Positions 9,022 through 18,215 of a stretch of 45,375 nucleotides of DNA are shown here, in pieces; within the stretch, counting starts at the first letter, position 1, and every line of letters begins with the position of its first letter. Below the pieces are notes generated by a model. The model was given only the letters and a program-made list of their open reading frames with translations. It was not told the DNA's origin and searched no databases. The DNA comes from Lachnospiraceae bacterium. Lineage in GTDB: Bacteria > Bacillota > Clostridia > Lachnospirales > Lachnospiraceae. The position numbers and the translations under genes are program-made. Where the stretch lies: NCBI GenBank assembly GCA_014804355.1, contig JAAUZY010000037.1, forward strand, positions 32,540 through 77,914. Direction: 5' to 3'.

Positions 9022-10596
9022 TTATGAAATATCAAAGTCGTCATGATCCGGGACATTTACATCGTATTTCATGTCTTTTTCTTCAATAGGATATTGATAA
9101 TCCATCTCCTTCTTCACGTGTTTTTTCGGAAGAGGCAAGGGATTCTCTATGTAACGCGGCTTCTTCGATTCCTCCGTTCCTCCTTCCGGCGCATGAAGCT
9201 CTTTTGTCGGTCCATCCTCTTCTCCCTGTTCGTCCGAGGCATTAATGTTTTCGATCACCGTCTGCACATCCTCCGCTTTACCGCCGAAAATACAGTTCTG
9301 TATCCCTAACCCTGCCAGAACGGCCCAGATATAAAGCGACAGCAGTCCGAACTGCCATCCCCCGATTGCCGCCATGGGAGTCGGCGCTACAATAATACAC
9401 AACAGAATCCACAACATATAATTTTGTTCCCTGCCGCTTCGAAAAAACTCAAGAACAAGAAAAGAAGCCGGTATAATCAATAATCCGATCAAATAGATGT
9501 CATACAGATACGGGTTTAAATTATTGAATGCTGCACTATATTGATACCATAGCTTTACATTCCGAATATTAAATTCCGCGCCGTACAATCCGAAATAAGT
9601 TGCCGCAAACAACATAACAACATATGCAACGATCGTTATACCAATTACCACGGCACTGATCCCCGCAGAGTTGTGCACGGGCGCTGCTTCCTGTCTTTTC
9701 TTCCGTCCGGTAGCAACCGCCACGATCATAAGCATAAGAGGTGCTGCTGACAGCTCAATACATGCAAGCAGGCCGATCACTGCGCCTATTACCGCAGCCC
9801 CGAAAAACGCCGCCGGTTTATTTAAGTGATTGTCGCAATAACTTTGTATGAAATTGACCATGACCAGCATGCCTGTCATATATAATACGAAGAACAGACA
9901 TTCCGGACCGAAACATACGAGCATCTTCAGACAACAGCGCGAACATGTCATATACAGAAGCACAACGCATGCCGGAAGACGTCCTGCACTCTTCCTCGTC
10001 ACCACATATGCCAGCAGCATACCGACGATCTGCAAAACAATCTGTAAGATAATCGCCGCCTCAACCTTATGGCCAAGAAAGGATAATACCACCGACAGAC
10101 ACAACACGTACAGATACGAAATCCCGTTCAGCGCATTGGACGTAACATTTCCGCCGGCCGCTATCGCCATATTATAATATTCTAAGCCGCTCACCTGAAG
10201 CCCCCACTCATTGTTAACCGCAGGCATAGCATATTTGGCATACATGATCCTCAAAAAAACACCGCCTGCCAGTATGAGAAGCACAACGACACATTCCCAT
10301 ATCCGCAAAGTACGTTCTTTCCACGTACAATTCTTTCTGATCACTCCGGACAGACCTCTGATCGTCCAATATAACAGAACCGTAATCGGAATGATGAGAA
10401 GACCAAGTAAGATCAGTATATTGTCGTTCACACCGGCAAGCGGGCTGACTACAGGGTCAGGAAATTCTCTCCCATACGGTATGCCCGCAAGGTAGGCTGT
10501 CCATACACCTCCGGCAAGCACCACCAGCGATATGATACACAGAGCGGTATACAGAATCCACAATACGTAGCTAAACCACGTCTTACGATAAGTCAT
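9022..10596 (-). CDS. Polytopic membrane protein of unknown function
   Basis: A 524-residue protein with about 12 hydrophobic helices spread over residues 8-440, then a charged cytoplasmic-type tail of ~80 residues that is rich in Glu, Lys and Pro and ends in an acidic Asp/Tyr stretch. Early helices include WILYTALCIISLVVLAGG and ILILLGLLIIPITVLLY. A loop containing YAMPAVNNEWGLQVSGLEYYN between helices 3 and 4 resembles the large extracytoplasmic loop of GT39/ArnT-like glycosyltransferases in placement only; I do not see a clear DD or DE catalytic motif there. AAGGA lies 8 bases before the ATG. It begins 18 bases after metY and is probably co-transcribed. I do not recognise a family. Confidence 0.7.
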   Translation of the reverse strand: MTYRKTWFSYVLWILYTALCIISLVVLAGGVWTAYLAGIPYGREFPDPVVSPLAGVNDNILILLGLLIIPITVLLYWTIRGLSGVIRKNCTWKERTLRIWECVVVLLILAGGVFLRIMYAKYAMPAVNNEWGLQVSGLEYYNMAIAAGGNVTSNALNGISYLYVLCLSVVLSFLGHKVEAAIILQIVLQIVGMLLAYVVTRKSAGRLPACVVLLYMTCSRCCLKMLVCFGPECLFFVLYMTGMLVMVNFIQSYCDNHLNKPAAFFGAAVIGAVIGLLACIELSAAPLMLMIVAVATGRKKRQEAAPVHNSAGISAVVIGITIVAYVVMLFAATYFGLYGAEFNIRNVKLWYQYSAAFNNLNPYLYDIYLIGLLIIPASFLVLEFFRSGREQNYMLWILLCIIVAPTPMAAIGGWQFGLLSLYIWAVLAGLGIQNCIFGGKAEDVQTVIENINASDEQGEEDGPTKELHAPEGGTEESKKPRYIENPLPLPKKHVKKEMDYQYPIEEKDMKYDVNVPDHDDFDIS

Positions 10597-10614
10597 AATG
10601 ATTATCCTTTTACA

Positions 10615-11898
10615 TTATATTTTAGATAATGCCTGTTCTAAATCCGCAATGATATCATCTATATGCTCGATTCCGACAGAAAATCTGATCAGATCGGGAG
10701 CCACGCCCGCTTCTTTAAGCTGCTCCTCATTCATCTGCCTGTGCGTGTGACTGGCCGGATGGAGCACGCTCGTCCTTGCATCCGCAACATGCGTCACTAT
10801 AGCGGCCAGTTCCAGAAGATCCATCATTTTAGAGGCCGCCTCTCTCCCGCCCTTTAAGCCGAAAGAGATAACCCCGCAGGTTCCCTTCGGCATATATTTT
10901 TGTGCCGTCTCATAATATTTGCAGCTCTTTAATCCCGGATAATTCACCCACGCCACCTTCTCATGGCCTTCCAGATATTCAGCCACCTTCTGCGCATTAT
11001 AACAATGCCGCTCCATCCGCAAGGGCAATGTTTCCAACCCGACATTCAACAGAAAAGCATTCTGCGGAGACTGCATTGAGCCTAAGTCTCTCATCAACTG
11101 GGTCGTTGCCTTGGTGAGATAAGCCGCCCTGCCGAACTTCTCAGTATAGATAATGCCGTGGTAAGACTCGTCCGGCGTACATAATCCCGGGAATTTATCG
11201 GGATATGCGCTCCAGTCAAAATTACCGGAATCCACGATACAGCCGCCCAGCGCCATTGCGTGACCGTCCATATATTTCGTTGTGGAGTGGATCACGATAT
11301 CCGCTCCCCACTTGATCGGATTACAGTTGATGGGTGTGGCGAAAGTATTGTCTACGATCAGCGGAACCTGATGATCATGTGCTGCTTTCGCAAACTTCTC
11401 GATATCCAGTACCACCAAGGCCGGATTCGCTATCGTCTCCGCAAAAACACACTTGGTATTCGGACGAAATGCCTCTGCAAGCTCCTGTATCGATGCGTCG
11501 GGATCCACAATGGTGCATTCTACCCCCATCTTTTTCATGGTGCAGGTAATAAGGTTAAAGGTTCCGCCATACACGGTGGAAGACAGCACTACGTGATCTC
11601 CCGCCTCACAAATGTTAAATACGGCATAATAACTGGCCGCCTGCCCCGATGACGTCAGCATAGCCGCCTCACCGCCCTCCAGCTCACAGATCTTAGCCGC
11701 CACGCAATCGTTCGTGGGATTCTGTAGTCTGCTGTAGAAATATCCGCTTTCTTCCAAATCAAAAAGCCGCCCCATCTGTTCGGAGGTTTCATACTTAAAT
11801 GTCGTACTCTGACAGATCGGCAGCACACGGGGCTCACCGTTCTTCGGCTGCCACCCTGACTGGATACATATAGTTTCTTTCTGATATTGTTTATTCAT
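10615..11898 (-). CDS. metY: O-acetylhomoserine sulfhydrylase (Cys/Met metabolism PLP enzyme)
   Basis: A 427-residue PLP-dependent enzyme of the Cys/Met metabolism family, expected to make homocysteine from O-acetylhomoserine and sulfide. The PLP lysine lies in HSTTKYMDGH; other family motifs are SGYFYSRLQNPT near residue 52, SSGQAASYYAVFNI, STVYGGTFNL, VDNTFATP and a C-terminal HPASHTHRQM and RFSVGIEHIDDI. The length (family ~425-430) and the long insertion between STTKY and the C-terminal domain favour MetY over the shorter cystathionine gamma-synthase/lyases. The start overlaps the CFI-box gene by 8 bases, implying translational coupling. No SAM riboswitch is visible, as expected for a gene internal to an operon. 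Some homologues also act as methionine gamma-lyase or use other acyl-homoserines. Confidence 0.9.
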   Translation of the reverse strand: MNKQYQKETICIQSGWQPKNGEPRVLPICQSTTFKYETSEQMGRLFDLEESGYFYSRLQNPTNDCVAAKICELEGGEAAMLTSSGQAASYYAVFNICEAGDHVVLSSTVYGGTFNLITCTMKKMGVECTIVDPDASIQELAEAFRPNTKCVFAETIANPALVVLDIEKFAKAAHDHQVPLIVDNTFATPINCNPIKWGADIVIHSTTKYMDGHAMALGGCIVDSGNFDWSAYPDKFPGLCTPDESYHGIIYTEKFGRAAYLTKATTQLMRDLGSMQSPQNAFLLNVGLETLPLRMERHCYNAQKVAEYLEGHEKVAWVNYPGLKSCKYYETAQKYMPKGTCGVISFGLKGGREAASKMMDLLELAAIVTHVADARTSVLHPASHTHRQMNEEQLKEAGVAPDLIRFSVGIEHIDDIIADLEQALSKI

Positions 11899-12709
11899 CT
11901 CTATGTAATGCCCCTTCCTGTTTATGTCGGTCTGTCACCATATACTCCGCTTTCAGCTCCGACATCATCATTTCATACAACTGTCTGCACCGTTCATTTT
12001 CCCGATTCTCAACATATGCAACACATTTGCTGATATAATGCTCCCACAGATACAGATATTTTTCTTCGGGTGTCGCCTCCCTTGCAATCCGCTTGACAAT
12101 CGTAGGCGCGATATCATAATATTCCCGAATAATCTCCTGCCCATCGTCCTGCCGGAACAGATATTCGTCCCTATACCGCTTCATCAGCTCGATCTCCCTA
12201 CAGTCCTGCGGCTTATGAAGCCCACAGCATACCGCGGTAGTCACGAAACACAATTTCTGTTTGAACCCTGCCTGAATGGATTCATAATCGGCTGCCTGTA
12301 TATGCTGCCCGAATCGCCCGTTCCATCTGTCGCATATGACACCTGTCATCTTCTTCATCTCATCTTCTGCCGCACCGCATCGTCTCTGATAAGCGATAAT
12401 GGACGGCAGAAAATAGGATACCATATACAGGTTCATATTCAACTGCAGCTCTTCTCTCTTCGTCCTTCCTTTGACACATTCCTGCATGCGCTGTACCTTA
12501 TCTGTAAGGCAATCCGCTACTTGTATATAGGCTTGCTCCCTGTCCGGCGTATCTTCATTCCACACCGCCGCAAGCGCACACCATACGGAAACATTCTCTT
12601 CCAGATGTCTCTCAAAGGATGTCGCATAAGTCTCTTTTCTAAACTCGGAAATCCGATCTGCCGCCTGATCCAGCATGCCGGCAATCTGATCCAAATGCAT
12701 ATTATTCAT
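11891..12709 (-). CDS. CFI-box domain protein of unknown function
   Basis: A 272-residue protein, largely helical, with no signal peptide or membrane segment. About two-thirds along it carries a stretch resembling the 'CFI-box' C-terminal domain seen in many bacterial proteins: CFVTTAVCCGL, then DCREIELMKRYRDEYLF, then a glycine-less spacer and EYYDIAPTIVKRI. This follows the usual C-x-I/V-x-T-A ... R-x-F/Y-R-D ... Y-Y-x-x-S/A-P pattern; here the common IAT is VTT and the common SP is AP. The N-terminal ~140 residues are not recognised. The ATG at 12709 has AGGAG 7 bases upstream; a TTG at 12733 would add 8 residues. It lies 24 bases after the yebC-type gene and overlaps metY by 8 bases. The biochemical role of CFI-box proteins is not known to me. 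Confidence 0.7.
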   Translation of the reverse strand: MNNMHLDQIAGMLDQAADRISEFRKETYATSFERHLEENVSVWCALAAVWNEDTPDREQAYIQVADCLTDKVQRMQECVKGRTKREELQLNMNLYMVSYFLPSIIAYQRRCGAAEDEMKKMTGVICDRWNGRFGQHIQAADYESIQAGFKQKLCFVTTAVCCGLHKPQDCREIELMKRYRDEYLFRQDDGQEIIREYYDIAPTIVKRIAREATPEEKYLYLWEHYISKCVAYVENRENERCRQLYEMMMSELKAEYMVTDRHKQEGALHRDE

Positions 12710-12733
12710 CTGCATTCTCCTGCTCTTTGCCAA

Positions 12734-13462
12734 TTACTCATCCCAGTTATGATACACTGCCTGCACATCATCGTCGTCTTCCAGTAAATCGAGAGTTCTT
12801 TGTAAATTTTTAATTGCCGTCTCGTCTGTCAGTTCCACCCAGTTCTGAGGAATCATGGTAACCTCTGAGGAAACCGGAACGACACCTGCTTCCTTTAATG
12901 CCGCGTCCACTTCACTCCACTGATCGGGATCTGTATATATTTCAAAACAGTCCTCCTCTTCCTCGAAATCTTCCGCACCCGCATCCAGTGCCAGCATCAT
13001 CAGATCATCCGCTTCCATGTCACACTCTTCCTTATCGATAATGATCTGACCCTTCTTATCAAACATGAAGGAAACACATCCGGGCGTTCCGACATTGCCC
13101 TGTCCTTTTGTAAAAGCGCTCCGCACATTTGCCGCCGTTCTGTTCTGGTTATCCGTCAGGGCATCCACGATAATCGCTATGCCGTTTGGTCCGTATCCCT
13201 CATATGTCACATACTTATAGTTGACGTTACCGCCCTCGCCTGCCGCTTTCTTGATGCCCCTGTCAATGGTATCGTTAGGCATATTGTTTGCCTTCGCTTT
13301 GGCAATGACCTGTGCCAGCTTGAAATTATTGGCCGGATCCGGTCCGCCCTCCTTCACTGCAACGGCGATCTCTCTTCCGATGATCGTAAAGATTTTGCCC
13401 TTGGCAGCATCGTTTTTTTCCTTTTTATGTTTAATATTTGCAAATTTAGAATGTCCTGACAT
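12734..13462 (-). CDS. yebC: YebC/PmpR family DNA-binding / translation-associated protein
   Basis: A 242-residue member of the YebC family, described both as transcriptional regulators and, in newer work on some members, as factors relieving ribosome stalling. It starts with the signature MSGHSKFANIKHKKEKNDAAKGKIF without the Trp that many homologues have after Lys/Ser, and continues with IGREIAVAVKEGG, ARANNMPND-like KANNMPNDTIDR, YEGYGPNGIAI and an acidic EEDCFEIYTDP segment. The ATG at 13462 is chosen because AGGAG lies 8 bases upstream; an ATG at 13492 would add 10 non-family residues. It is 46 bases after the CNNM gene, and the CFI-box gene follows at 24 bases. Confidence 0.93.
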   Translation of the reverse strand: MSGHSKFANIKHKKEKNDAAKGKIFTIIGREIAVAVKEGGPDPANNFKLAQVIAKAKANNMPNDTIDRGIKKAAGEGGNVNYKYVTYEGYGPNGIAIIVDALTDNQNRTAANVRSAFTKGQGNVGTPGCVSFMFDKKGQIIIDKEECDMEADDLMMLALDAGAEDFEEEEDCFEIYTDPDQWSEVDAALKEAGVVPVSSEVTMIPQNWVELTDETAIKNLQRTLDLLEDDDDVQAVYHNWDE

Positions 13463-13508
13463 TTCATACTCTCCTTTGTCTTCTTTTTTCATGTTCCGGC
13501 TATTTCAT

Positions 13509-14876
13509 TCATTCCGTTACTTCCGGTGGTTTCGGACGCGCCAGTACCGTCTGGATCATGCGGTCCTTCACCTCCAGAATACGGAACATATAACCTTCAT
13601 AGTCAAACTCGAAATCCTCTCCCTCTTCCGGAATATGCTCCAGTCTGGATATCACGAATCCATTGACCGTATCAAAAGGTTCCTCTTCGAAGCTGATCTC
13701 AAGCTGTTCCCCCAGCTCTTCCAACGGCATTTTGCCCTGGATAACATACTCATCCGTTCCGTTCCGGCTGATATAGCTGGCCTCCTCATCGTACTCATCC
13801 TCGATGTTCCCGACGATTTCTTCCAGAATATCTTCCAACGCCACGAGTCCTGCCGTCTGCCCATACTCATCAATCACGATGACCATCTGAATCTTCTCCG
13901 TCTGCATCACCCTGAACAGATCGTCTATCTTTCTCTTCTCCGTTATAAACCGCGGTTCCCGCAAAAGCCCCTTGATCTTGCCGATCGGCTTATTTTTCAT
14001 CCTGTCATTCATCTGCATACGCATGACATCTTTCAGGTGAAGAATGCCTACGATATGATCGATCGTGCCGTCATAGACCGGGAAACGGCTGTTGTGTGCA
14101 TCCACAATAAATGCTGCCGCCTCCTGTAATGTCATCGTACACTCGATCCCTATCATATTATTTCTGTTGATCATGATATCCTTGGCTTCTTTATCTCCAT
14201 ACTCAAAGATATTGCTGATCATCTCAGCCTCATTGGCATGCAGGATTCCCTGTTCATGACCCTCATTGACCATGGACAGTATCTCCTCCTCCGTGACATC
14301 CGACTTGTCACCCGATGCATTGATACCGAACAGTCGTAAGATACCATTTGCCGTCATCGAGATCATCGCTGTCAAAGGCGATACCACCCGCACATAATAA
14401 TAGATTGGCGTGACGAAAATCCCCAGCCATCTGTCCGGATTGCGTGCGGCGGTTTTCTTAGGTATCGATATACCGAACGTTAACACTATGTACAGAAGAA
14501 ACAGTGTAACCAATATTGCTGTAAGCACGGCAAACAATGTGATCTGCCATTCGACCAGATTCCCTATATTATAAACTGCCGCCCGATAGACAATATATCC
14601 GAAGTAACTGTTCAAGCGGTATAAATGCAGGGCACCCATCAATAAACTGACCGTCACAGCCCCCAGTTGGATCGCACCGGCATATTGTGCATGATGTTCT
14701 GTCAGATAAGTAAGCCGAAGCTGCTTTGCACTGAGCCTGCCGGACTCCTCTTTCTCCGTCTCATCCTTATCCGCACCCTTCATATTGCTAAATGCAGAAC
14801 CGAAACCGTAAAATAACATTTCAAGCAGCAATAGCAGAATAAACCATACTATACTGCCCGAGACACCGTCATCCAT
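13509..14876 (-). CDS. CNNM/CorC (hemolysin C-like) membrane protein with CBS pair
   Basis: A 455-residue protein of the CNNM/CorC group, linked in other organisms to Mg2+/Co2+ efflux. About four hydrophobic segments occupy residues 8-200 (DUF21 domain; SIPKKTAARNPDRW is the typical turn after the third helix). A CBS pair follows at about 215-335 (VTEEEILSMVNEGHEQGIL, DIMINRNNMIGIE, SRFPVYDGTIDHIVGILHLKD, VIDEYGQTAGLVALEDILEEIVG), and the C-terminal CorC_HlyC domain covers ~355-445. The AGGAAGGG 9 bases before the ATG and a near-consensus promoter just upstream mark the start of a transcription unit that probably continues into yebC, the CFI-box gene, metY and the membrane protein. Metal specificity cannot be read from sequence. 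Confidence 0.88.
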   Translation of the reverse strand: MDDGVSGSIVWFILLLLLEMLFYGFGSAFSNMKGADKDETEKEESGRLSAKQLRLTYLTEHHAQYAGAIQLGAVTVSLLMGALHLYRLNSYFGYIVYRAAVYNIGNLVEWQITLFAVLTAILVTLFLLYIVLTFGISIPKKTAARNPDRWLGIFVTPIYYYVRVVSPLTAMISMTANGILRLFGINASGDKSDVTEEEILSMVNEGHEQGILHANEAEMISNIFEYGDKEAKDIMINRNNMIGIECTMTLQEAAAFIVDAHNSRFPVYDGTIDHIVGILHLKDVMRMQMNDRMKNKPIGKIKGLLREPRFITEKRKIDDLFRVMQTEKIQMVIVIDEYGQTAGLVALEDILEEIVGNIEDEYDEEASYISRNGTDEYVIQGKMPLEELGEQLEISFEEEPFDTVNGFVISRLEHIPEEGEDFEFDYEGYMFRILEVKDRMIQTVLARPKPPEVTE

Positions 14877-14918
14877 ATTTTGAATCCCTTCCTTTATAAT
14901 TGATATTGTCTGTTCTAT

Positions 14919-14947
14919 AATATAACAAGGAATGGAACCCGTGTCAA
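14919..14947 (-). promoter_or_regulatory. Near-consensus promoter for the CNNM-yebC-metY unit
   Basis: Minus-strand TTGACA (14947..14942) and TATATT (14924..14919) with exactly 17 bases between, 43 bases before the CNNM start and just after the mazF stop. It is one of the strongest sigma-A-like promoters in the window. Confidence 0.7.
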
Positions 14948-14960
14948 ATTCAAGTCAGTC

Positions 14961-15308
14961 TTATGTATTTAACTCGAGACTGATCATCAATCCATTATTC
15001 ACTACCTGCATAATATCCTGATCAAGATGACATATCCTGTCCTTTAAACGTTTCTTATCGATCGTCCGCAGCTGTTCCAGCAGAATAACGGAATCTTTTA
15101 CCATATCATATTTGCTGGCATTCAGTTCAATATGCGTAGGCATCTTTGCCTTATTCATCTTTGAAGTGATCGCAGCACAGATCACCGTCGGACTATGCTT
15201 GTTCCCAATGTCATTCTGTATGATCAGCACCGGTCTGATGCCTCCCTGTTCAGAACCGATCACCGGTCTTAAATCCGCGTAATAGATATCTCCTCTTTTC
15301 ATTATCAT
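14961..15308 (-). CDS. MazF/PemK-type endoribonuclease toxin, no adjacent antitoxin
   Basis: A 115-residue MazF/EndoA-like protein. The family start [27 protein letters not shown] is present, including the conserved GSEQGG-RP-L loop, followed by the conserved AITSK and the C-terminal [12 protein letters not shown]. In Bacillus the homologue cleaves mRNA at UACAU. Bacillus places the antitoxin gene between alr and the toxin; here alr (ends 15406) is followed after 97 bases directly by the toxin, and that gap cannot encode an ~90-residue antitoxin. The start at 15308 gives MIMKRGD, matching relatives; an ATG at 15302 is also possible with GGAAG 9 bases before it. Confidence 0.9.
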   Translation of the reverse strand: MIMKRGDIYYADLRPVIGSEQGGIRPVLIIQNDIGNKHSPTVICAAITSKMNKAKMPTHIELNASKYDMVKDSVILLEQLRTIDKKRLKDRICHLDQDIMQVVNNGLMISLELNT

Positions 15309-15405
15309 ACACTTCCTTACATTATCCTTATACTAATATTTCCAACAATAGTATTGCCGGTTTCTCTAAGGGTATACATGATAATTAGGAACAATTTATA
15401 ATGCC

Positions 15406-16587
15406 CTACCGATAGTCTTCGTAATAGTCCTTGGTTGCCGTTATGCGACCGTTTTTCAAGTAAACTCTGGGTATCCGCTTACCGAGATCACAGGCGAGTT
15501 CATAATTGAATCTGCCCGATAATTCTCCCAGTTCTTCCATGGTGATCCGCTCCTTACCGTCCGTTCCGATCATTGTCACTTCGTCACCTTCCGCCGCCTC
15601 CGGTATCTCCTCCACGCTGACCATGAACTGATCCATACAGACCCTGCCGATAATCGGCGCTCTCTTACCACGAATCAGCACATAACCTTTACCTGACAAT
15701 CCTCTCGGATATCCGTCCCCATACCCTACCGGTATCGTCGCGATGCGCATCCGCTTCGGTGTCACATAAGTGCCGCCGTAACTGACCGGCACCCCGGCTT
15801 CCACTTCCTTGATATATACAATATGGCTTTTTAGGGACAACACCGGCTGCAGATTCACGATATTCCTTGATACCTCCGATGAAGGCCATAACCCATACAA
15901 TGTAATTCCAGCTCTGACTACATCCATATCCGCCTCACGGATCTCAATCAGCCCTGCACTATTGGCACAGTGCTTCACGGGAATACGGTAACCTGATTCT
16001 TTTTCCGCCAGATTCATAAAATCACGTATCTTAGTAAGCTGTTCCATTGCCGCCGTCTTATCCCGCTCATCCGCCCTCGCAAAATGGGTAAACATCCCTT
16101 CCAGCTCAATGCCTTCCGTGTGAAGCACTTTATCCACAAAGGCAAGGCCGCTCTCATCCGGTCGGATCCCCACCCTTGTCATTCCGGTATCAACCTTTAC
16201 GTGCACTTTCGCACTTTTGCCAAGTCTGCGTGCACATGCCGCCAACTCGTCAATGGTATCATCCCGAAATACAGCGGGCCGTATATCCTGCCGGATCAGA
16301 TCTTCATAGCAATAGGGAAAAGTATATCCCAGAATAAGGATCGGTTTCCTAAGTCCCGCATGACGCAATATCAGCGCTTCCTCCGCAGTCGCCACCGCAT
16401 AGCCGAATACATAATCCATCTGCTCCAATTCACGCCCGATCTGTACCGCTCCATGCCCGTAACCGTCTGTCTTAATGACGCCGATTATTTTCGTATGTGC
16501 CGACAGATTCCCGTGCATCTGTTCCATATTATAACAGACCGCATCCAGATCTATCGCCGCGTAGACTCTTTGGTAATTTTCTTTCAT
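15406..16587 (-). CDS. alr: Alanine racemase
   Basis: A PLP enzyme that converts L-Ala to D-Ala for peptidoglycan. The 393-residue protein has the usual N-terminal TIM barrel with the PLP lysine in GVIKTDGYGHGA (residue ~39), the conserved HVKVDTGMTRVGI, FTHFARAD, NSAGLI and RAGITLYGL motifs, and the catalytic-tyrosine loop VPVSYGGTYV in the C-terminal domain, followed by ATIPVGYGDGYPR and GRVCMDQFMV. The common KADAYGHG is KTDGYGHG here, a mild variation. It starts 5 bases after the NAD(P)HX repair gene, so the two are certainly co-transcribed. This nnr-alr-mazF order is common in Firmicutes. Confidence 0.96.
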   Translation of the reverse strand: MKENYQRVYAAIDLDAVCYNMEQMHGNLSAHTKIIGVIKTDGYGHGAVQIGRELEQMDYVFGYAVATAEEALILRHAGLRKPILILGYTFPYCYEDLIRQDIRPAVFRDDTIDELAACARRLGKSAKVHVKVDTGMTRVGIRPDESGLAFVDKVLHTEGIELEGMFTHFARADERDKTAAMEQLTKIRDFMNLAEKESGYRIPVKHCANSAGLIEIREADMDVVRAGITLYGLWPSSEVSRNIVNLQPVLSLKSHIVYIKEVEAGVPVSYGGTYVTPKRMRIATIPVGYGDGYPRGLSGKGYVLIRGKRAPIIGRVCMDQFMVSVEEIPEAAEGDEVTMIGTDGKERITMEELGELSGRFNYELACDLGKRIPRVYLKNGRITATKDYYEDYR

Positions 16588-16592
16588 GTCGC

Positions 16593-18143
16593 TTACTCCA
16601 TTCCGTCCTGTTGCAGCAGGATCACATCCCTAATCCGTTCTATCATATCCGTAGCCGTCATGGACACGTTTGTTTCCCGCTCAGCCGCCAGATCCCCTGC
16701 GATACCGTGAAGATATACTCCCGCCACCGCTGCATCCACTCCCGGCATTCCCTGTGCCAGCAATCCCGTTACCATGCCTGCCAGCACATCACCGGAACCT
16801 GCCGTAGCCATTCCGTCATTACCTGTGGTATTCATATATCCCCGCTGTTCTCCATGCCCGGCAACCACTGTGCGCACATCCTTACAGACAACCGTACACT
16901 GCAGCCTGTCGCTGAGCCGGATCGGATAGTCTGTCAGATGCTCTCCTGCCTGCGCGGTCGTACATCCATACAATCTCGCAAACTCTCCCAGGTGCGGGGT
17001 GAGAATCACAGTCCTTCCCCGGCTGCCCTGCTCTGCTAAATTGTCCTGTAACCCTTGATCCTGCGCCAGAAGATTCAAGCCATCCGCATCGATAACTAAC
17101 GGCTTACTGCTCTTAAGAATACTGAATCGAAGCAGTTCCTGCGCCTGTTTTCCCATACCGATCCCCGGACCGATCAGGATACAGTCTGCCCAGTTCTCCG
17201 CCTCCTTAAGACCCTGCTTAAACTTCTCCTCTTGTTCGGATGTAACATCACCCGCATAGATAAGCAGCATGGCTTCCGGTACAAACTGCTGCAGTGCTTC
17301 TCTGTTCTCCGCCGCCGTAACCACCTTCACCATACCTGTTCCGATTCGAAACGCACTCTTTGCCGCCATCATGGCGGCCCCTGCAATCTGATCGTTTCCC
17401 GCAACGATAAGCGTCTTACCGAATGTTCCCTTATTACCGTCTGGCCTGCGCACCGGAAGCACTCTGTCGTGCCGTCCCGTATAGGTATACCAATACGGTT
17501 CTTCACCGAGAAAGCTGCGCTCATCTATCCCCATATTTCCGCATACCAGCGTACCGGTATATTCCGCTCCCGGATACAAGATCTGTCCGACCTTGCGAAA
17601 TCCGTATGTTACGGTCAGATCAGCCTTCACGGCACATCCCATGATCTCCCCCATATCGGCACGAATGCCTGATGAAATATCCACGCTGCACACATAGGCA
17701 TTTCTTTGGTTAATCCACTCTATGGCCTCCGCGTAAACTCCCTCTACAAGCCTTGACAAACCGATCCCCAATATCGCATCTATCACTATATCATATTCAT
17801 CATCCTGTATTGTGCTAAAAACCTGCGCCTCATATTCCCGTAAAATCTCAATCTGCCTGGCCGTCTCTGCCGAATACCGGTCTTCTTCATCCAACATAAT
17901 AAAGGTTACTTCATACCCTTGCAGCATAAGCAGTCTTCCCACCGCCAGACCGTCCCCACCGTTGTTTCCTCCTCCCGCTATAACCGCCACTCTGCATGGA
18001 GCCTTACCGTACACTCGCCTGATTTCCTCCACCGTCACAAGCGCCGCCCGCTCCATAAGCAGCAGCGACGGCAAACGGTACTTCTCTATTGTGTTTCTGT
18101 CATACCGCTTCATCTCGGAAGCGGTCACCAAATATTGCTTCAT
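16593..18143 (-). CDS. nnrD: Bifunctional NAD(P)H-hydrate epimerase / ADP-dependent dehydratase
   Basis: A 516-residue fusion that repairs hydrated NADH and NADPH. The N-terminal epimerase (YjeF_N, about residues 1-210) has GGGNNGGDGLAVGRLL and VDISSGIRADMG; the C-terminal dehydratase, of ribokinase-like fold (about 225-510), has GPGIGMG, VIDADGLNLLA, LTPHLGEFARL and the catalytic GNDGMATAGSGDVLAGM. I chose the ATG at 18143 (MKQYLVTASEMKRYD), where GGAGA lies about 7 bases before; an in-frame ATG at 18194 would add 17 residues with no family counterpart. It is tightly followed by alr. The fused form corresponds to E. coli Nnr. Confidence 0.93.
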   Translation of the reverse strand: MKQYLVTASEMKRYDRNTIEKYRLPSLLLMERAALVTVEEIRRVYGKAPCRVAVIAGGGNNGGDGLAVGRLLMLQGYEVTFIMLDEEDRYSAETARQIEILREYEAQVFSTIQDDEYDIVIDAILGIGLSRLVEGVYAEAIEWINQRNAYVCSVDISSGIRADMGEIMGCAVKADLTVTYGFRKVGQILYPGAEYTGTLVCGNMGIDERSFLGEEPYWYTYTGRHDRVLPVRRPDGNKGTFGKTLIVAGNDQIAGAAMMAAKSAFRIGTGMVKVVTAAENREALQQFVPEAMLLIYAGDVTSEQEEKFKQGLKEAENWADCILIGPGIGMGKQAQELLRFSILKSSKPLVIDADGLNLLAQDQGLQDNLAEQGSRGRTVILTPHLGEFARLYGCTTAQAGEHLTDYPIRLSDRLQCTVVCKDVRTVVAGHGEQRGYMNTTGNDGMATAGSGDVLAGMVTGLLAQGMPGVDAAVAGVYLHGIAGDLAAERETNVSMTATDMIERIRDVILLQQDGME

Positions 18144-18215
18144 ACACTTCTCCATTCCGCCTGTCACGACCACCTGCAGGCACCCTCTCCCCAACGCAAG
18201 GGAAGCGTCAAAATC

